From contig MVBO01000073.1 of NCBI GenBank assembly GCA_002261195.1, forward strand, positions 1 to 64,000: 64,000 nt of DNA, written 5' to 3'. The notes under the pieces were generated by a model. The model did no database searches. It was not told the origin of the DNA and worked only from the letters and a program-made list of their open reading frames with translations. This DNA comes from Bifiguratus adelaidae (Eukaryota > Mucoromycota > Endogonomycetes > Endogonales). The position numbers and the translations under genes are program-made. Positions 59,436 to 64,000 of the stretch are shown piece after piece (the first letter of the stretch is position 1; each line of letters starts with the position of its first letter).

Positions 59436-60025
59436 ATGAGTTCTCAGTCTGCACCAAGTAAGGTGGCAGCTGAGCAAAGACTCGCAGTTACTTCTTTGAG
59501 ACTTGGCTTGGATCAGGTCGAGAAGTTGATTGGCGACTTTTTGACCCGAATGTAAGCATTGCGGTTCTTTGAGTGCTGTTTGCAGCAATGTGTAACTCAC
59601 ACGATCACGCTGTTTGGCTCGCAGTGAACAAAATGGAGTCGCCAACACTTATTCTAAGACTGCAGCGCAAGGTAAGCGTCGGGATGCTTTGCAACCCGAT
59701 TCAGGCTCACTGGATTGTCAATGGGAAATTGTGTCGCACAGTCTAGGCGGGAATGCATACCGCAGCCTCATACATCCGACAAGGCTAACCAAACGCATGT
59801 TTCTGCCTCGCAGCTGACGCCATGACCATCTTCAATCTCTTGAACAATCTGGACAACGAAGCCCGAACTTCAGGTCTCGCTAGCATCACTGCAAGTCCAG
59901 AAGGCACCGCGCCGCCACCCTTAGCTGCTCGATCTGCGAGTGCGCAAAGGCAATTGGAAGAGTTACTCAAGGAAAAGGAGCGATTGAGTAGCAATCTGCG
60001 CACGGTGATCAATTCTTTGGGATAA
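59436..60025 (+). CDS. Small coiled-coil protein of unknown function
   Basis: Three exons (59436-59551, 59625-59671, 59814-60025) sum to 375 nt, an intact 124-residue protein. It starts MSSQSAPSKVAAEQRLAVTS, then has helical LRLGLDQVEKLIGDFLTRIE, a middle helix TIFNLLNNLDNEART, a Pro/Ala linker and a C-terminal coiled coil SAQRQLEELLKEKERLSSNL. Small two-helix proteins like this are often subunits of larger complexes (Mediator, BLOC or kinetochore type), but I do not recognise the family. The consistent splice sites and exon arithmetic support a real gene. Confidence 0.6.
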
Positions 60026-60272
60026 ATGACACCATTCACTAGATACATTGGACGCGGCTTCAAAACCCTGTATATATTGTAACGGTAGCATTATCCAATC
60101 ACTTTCAGACTACACCTACATCATCTTACTGGCATGTCTCAGTCTCCTTTAACCCAATGGCTCTGCCTGCAACCAAATATCGCGCCACGTCGACATGAAA
60201 TTTGCAACAGTCACTACGCTCTAAACCCCCCTGAGCTTTTGAGAACACAAACCGTTCACGGATTGGCTCACG

Positions 60273-61657
60273 ATGACAGCAGTTCTGGTAGGTGGACGCC
60301 TCATATGCCAGGTGCAATCCTGGATAGATACACAACATGTACGCTAACACCGTCTGATGTTTTAGCCTAGCGCTGCTGGAAGGCAGCATACCATCGAAAC
60401 GCAACATGAGGACATGATTGTACGTAAGCGTTACCAACGAGGCATGGACATAGGACGGGTTCGCTGACCTGGCTTCTATAGCATGATGCTCAACTAGACT
60501 ATTTCGCGCGTCGTTTGGCAACCGCTTCATCAGACAAGAGCATCAAGATCTTTGATGTAGATGGAGATCAGCACAGACTGGTAGAGACGTTGAGGGGGTA
60601 AGTTGACGTGGACGCACATTGTTGACTGTTGGAGACAGCTTTTTAATTGACCTTTTCTATAGCCATGAGGGTCCGGTGTGGCAGGTTGCCTGGGCACACC
60701 CAAAGTTTGGCAACATTCTCGCTTCGTGTTCGTATGATAACCGCGTGTTCATCTGGAAGGAGCAGAATGGTGTTTGGTCAAAGATTAAGGAATACACTGG
60801 CCATACCGCCTCAGGTGAGCGAGGCTAAATTGTTTTGATAAGACGCAACTGCTGAAGTGTGATGCACAGTAAACTCTGTTGCTTGGGCTCCTCACGAAGT
60901 TGGACCAATCCTGGCTTGCGCATCCTCAGATGGCAAAGTATCCGTACTAAACTACAAGGGTAAGCAATATTTGAGGACATTTCGCGTGTAGGTGAAACAC
61001 ATGCTTACATGCAATACAGATGACGGCAACTGGAGATCGAATTTGATTGATGCCCACGCTATCGGCTGCAACGCAGTATCTTGGGCACCGGCTACTATTG
61101 CTGGCTCGCTCATTGGAGCCGGCAATGTGGATGCGAACCGTATAAAACGATTTGCTAGCGCTGGATGTGACAACACCGCCAAGATTTGGAAGTACATGTA
61201 AGTGGATGACAGAGCGGTATTCGCTATTTCTGATGATGATCGCTGTTTTAGTGAAGAGACGTCAACCTGGGAACAAGAATCTGTGCTAGATGGCCACAGC
61301 GACTGGGTCAGAGACGTAGCATGGGCACCAAACATTGGTCTACCCAAAAATTATATTGCCACGTGCTCGCAGGTATGCGTCAATTCAACCCATATCTACG
61401 CAAGATTATCTTATCACAGCAACTCACGGAGTCCTTAGGACAAATCTGTGCTCATATGGACGCAGGAAGGTCCTCAAGCTGAATGGATCAAAAAGCCTCT
61501 GACAGCAGAGAAATTCGCTGATGTTGTCTGGCGCGTGAGCTGGTCCCTCTCGGGCAACATCCTAGCAGTATCGTGTGGTGATAACAAGATCACTCTCTGG
61601 AAGGAAACACTCAAAGGTGATTGGACATGTATTAGCGAAGTAGAAGACAGCGCTTAG
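60273..61657 (+). CDS. SEC13: Sec13, COPII coat and nuclear pore WD40 protein
   Basis: A six-bladed beta-propeller that forms the outer COPII coat with Sec31 and, in the nuclear pore, the Y-complex with Nup96/Nup145C. Motifs are [130 protein letters not shown] and [20 protein letters not shown]. The first coding exon is inferred to be 15 nt (MTAVL, 60273-60287), followed by a 78-nt intron. The in-frame stop just before 60366 rules out a simple upstream extension. Seven or so introns. Confidence 0.93.
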
Positions 61658-61709
61658 AAATAACAATTTGTTGTATTGACCTGATCCTCTTGGAGTAAAC
61701 CTCACTTGC

Positions 61710-63438
61710 ATGGCGGACGCGAAAAGGTGTGTAGTGATGCAACAGAAAGAGCTGCGTGATTGACATGTGATTCTCCGCGCGCATCTAGGAAGAGGAAGTG
61801 GGACTTGAACGATCAAGGAGAAGAGGCTCCAAAGCCTCCAGCAGACAAAGTTCCACGTAAAGATTCCGAAACATCAGACGCGGCATGTGAGTAAACACCT
61901 GCAAAAACTGCATTCTTTGTGCCTGCTGACCCAGTTGTAGCTTTGGCAGCGGCCAAGATTAACGCTTTGCTGGCGGAAAAGCGGTTGACAGCCCAACCGG
62001 CTGAAGAGACTGGTCTCATTGGGAAGAGGACCGAGCAAGACGCCGAATTCATTCGAGATATCGATATCAATGACTTGCGCAATAGGTATTTGCTCGTAAA
62101 AGGCGCCACGCAGACGCAGATCCAAAAGGATGCTGGGGCCGGTAAGCGACCAAGACGCAAGTTGGACGTGTCATTGATGACCATTGGTCTAGACGTCACA
62201 ACACGTGGAAAATACTATCCGGATCGCAATCTTGCGACAGAGCAAGATCCACCGCTGTATCTGCACATTAGCGCTAGTACTAAGGCAGTTCTTGAAGCTG
62301 CTGTGAAGCAGATAGAGGACATCATTGAGACTGGTGTGGCTCCCGGACAAGAGGCTTCCCCTGAAACACAACGACCGGCCGGCGGTCCTCCAAGAGTGGG
62401 TACTTTGGTTGTTTTGTCAATGTCCAGTCCCCATCTGACCTTTGAGTTGTTCAGCGCGAGGTAGTGACAACCAAAGTCTATGTTGGTATTGACCCAGAAC
62501 GCATGCCAAATGTTCGAGCAAAAGTCATTGGACCCGGAGGCAATTATGTCAAGTATATTGAAACTGAGACGTCCTCCAAAGTCAAACTGAGAGGGAAAGG
62601 CTCGGGTTACGAGTACGGGGAGGACGAACCTCTGCATCTCTTTATCACGTAGGTGGAAAGCACTTGTGGGCCGATTGAACTAAAATGTAAACTTGACGCT
62701 CTTGCTTATATCCAGCAATTTCCGGCAAGAAGATTTGGATCGCGCAAAGAAGATGGCTGAAGATCTGATAAAGACTGTACATGAAGACCAAGAACGATTC
62801 GAGCAAGAACGTGCTCAGAGATATAACCGTCAGCCTAGCTACAACCGGATCCCTGCATCCAGGCAAGATTATTATGGGCAAGGAGCCTACGGTGCATATC
62901 CCAGCTACGGACAATATGGATATGAGCAGAGTCCGCCACCACCTCCTCCACCTGTAAGTGAAACAGACCTTCGGCAGGTTCGTCAGGGCTCACAATGACA
63001 TAGTCAACGTACGGTCAACCACCACCTCCTCCACCACCGGGAGCCTCGAATATCAACCCGCCGTTACCTCCAGGACCGCCACCTCCACCTCCTCCAGGTG
63101 CACCGACCTCACCACTACCTCCTCCACCGGCGTCATCAGCACCTACAGGAGCCAGTGATACTAGTCCGCCGGCGAGTAATCACAGCTATTCCAACTCTCA
63201 ATCCCCCGGTGGATATCCAGGTGCAACGGGCACCCCTCCAACCGCTAACGCGACTGCTTATGCGCCTTACGGTCAATATGACGCGCAATACGCACAATAC
63301 GCACAATACGGAGGACAATATGGATATGATCCCAATCAATACTACTACAATTACAATTACTACGGAGCTGCCAATCCTACCAGCGCACCACCAACCTCAG
63401 CGCCAGCTCAAGATCATCAGGCTCCACCTGGTGAATAG
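61710..63438 (+). CDS. KH-domain splicing-associated protein, KHDC4/BLOM7-like
   Basis: A predicted nuclear RNA-binding protein. The first exon is 17 nt (MADAKR), then KRKWDLNDQGEEAPKPP, followed after an intron by SLAAAKINALLAEKRL, matching the AAKINAML segment of KHDC4. The first KH-like domain has FIRDIDINDLRNRYLLVKGA and PPLYLHISASTKAVLEAAVK. The second has VYVGIDPERMPNVRAKVIGP and GGNYVKYIETETSSKVKLRG, with HLFIT and DLDRAKKMAEDLI. The C-terminus is Tyr/Gln-rich, then poly-Pro (63020-63130), then Tyr-rich. Human KHDC4 binds SF3B1-associated spliceosomes; the fungal role is inferred. It starts only 52 bp after the SEC13 stop. Confidence 0.82.
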
Positions 63439-63731
63439 ACATGTATGATATATGCATGTGCGTGGCAGCTAACCCTTTCAGCCTATTCGTGTCCCCGCGA
63501 GATAACTGAACTTTCTAGGTTGACCACACAACCTTATTCCCTAAAAGGATCACGGCCCATAAAAAATTGCATTCCACCGAGCCAACGTTTTTGCTCAAGG
63601 TCCTATCTTTTCCGGTCTTCGGAAGGATAACTCTCTTTCCTCTTGCCTTGTTCTTCTCTTGAACTTGCAGTTAGAGTCTACCTACTTGGGATTTTTACTT
63701 GTATAGTCTCCCCACTTCGTTTTTGTTAAGT

Positions 63732-64000
63732 ATGCTTCGGACAGTGCTTAAGACCCGTCTTGTGCAGTCGGCCTCGCAGACTGCTCGTCATTCGCAAGGT
63801 GCTCTCTTTCTTGTAGGTTACTTGATCCCTGATTAGCGCTCTAGCGCATTGTACAGCACGTGCTCACCCGTCCTTCATATAGCGCACCTATGCAACCTCA
63901 TTCTCTCAGGAGCAGCAAAAGGTGAGAAAGTCTGCGCTCTCCGAGACTTCTTGGTCATTGATTTCTTGTCCTTAGGTTCTCAATGGATCACTCAGGGATG
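63732..64000 (+). CDS. 5' end of a mitochondrial precursor protein (possibly complex I 51-kDa subunit)
   Basis: The gene runs off the window. It begins MLRTVLKTRLVQSASQTARH, an Arg-rich, Ser-rich presequence without acidic residues. A likely splice joins RTYATSFSQEQQK (about 63880-63919), and after a GTGAGA intron the last exon reads VLNGSLRD. The exact first intron is uncertain: a donor at 63812 (GTAGGT) with the acceptor at about 63880 keeps the frame. GSLRD before the window end recalls the segment preceding DRIFTNLY in NDUFV1 homologues, but five residues are too few to be sure. Mitochondrial targeting is the firm part. Confidence 0.5.

Overview
The window is nuclear DNA of a filamentous fungus. 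It is gene-dense, with about 36 protein genes in 64 kb. The genes are cut by many short introns, mostly 43-100 nt, with G|GTAAGT-type donors and CTAAC/CTAAT branch motifs. No bacterial operons, tRNA genes, rRNA genes, CRISPR arrays or recognisable transposons were seen. The gene set (SPX phosphate transporter, conventional kinesin, two-finger GATA factor, secreted GH31 alpha-glucosidase, fused Nup98-96) fits a fungus, perhaps an early-diverging (Mucoromycota-like) lineage. That placement is inference from gene content and intron style, not a phylogeny.

Layout. 1-6.2 kb: end of a DDX51/Dbp6 helicase, conventional kinesin heavy chain, a CacyBP/SIP-like protein. 6.4-11 kb: mitochondrial proline dehydrogenase with an EF-hand, then two small Ser/Ala-rich surface-type proteins and a Mid2-like membrane protein. 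11.3-23.3 kb: SPX-domain phosphate transporter, VPS28, mercaptopyruvate sulfurtransferase, Yra1/ALY, seryl-tRNA synthetase, a BRD8-like bromodomain protein, a tail-anchored inositol 5-phosphatase, an SCI1-like protein. 23.5-30.5 kb: Nup98-Nup96 precursor and a two-finger GATA factor. 30.5-32.8 kb: a 2.3-kb stretch without a recognisable gene. 32.8-43.1 kb: peptidyl-tRNA hydrolase, the mitochondrial ABC transporter Atm1, ribosomal protein eL34, secreted alpha-glucosidase, Tim13. 43.3-48 kb: a small disordered protein, an MFS monocarboxylate-type transporter, and an inverted, decayed second alpha-glucosidase that has lost its catalytic core. 49.4-64 kb: oxysterol-binding protein, a DUF3020-like regulator, mitochondrial pyruvate carrier MPC1, pyruvate kinase, a class I haem peroxidase, eL20, a small coiled-coil protein, Sec13, a KHDC4-like KH protein, and the start of a mitochondrial precursor.

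Most genes are independent housekeeping genes. Functional links that can be seen are MPC1 beside pyruvate kinase (pyruvate made, then imported), and Nup96 with Sec13 (both in the nuclear pore Y-complex, 32 kb apart). The iron-related genes, a GATA factor with possible Fep1/SRE affinity and Atm1, are also in the same region.

The most unusual features are architectural. MPC1 contains a 4-nt microexon followed by a 16-nt exon. At least seven introns use GC-AG borders with an identical GCAAGT donor. Several genes begin with first coding exons of only 9-30 nt. Three divergent gene pairs have start codons only 18, 32 and 50 bp apart. No wholly new multigene system was identified.
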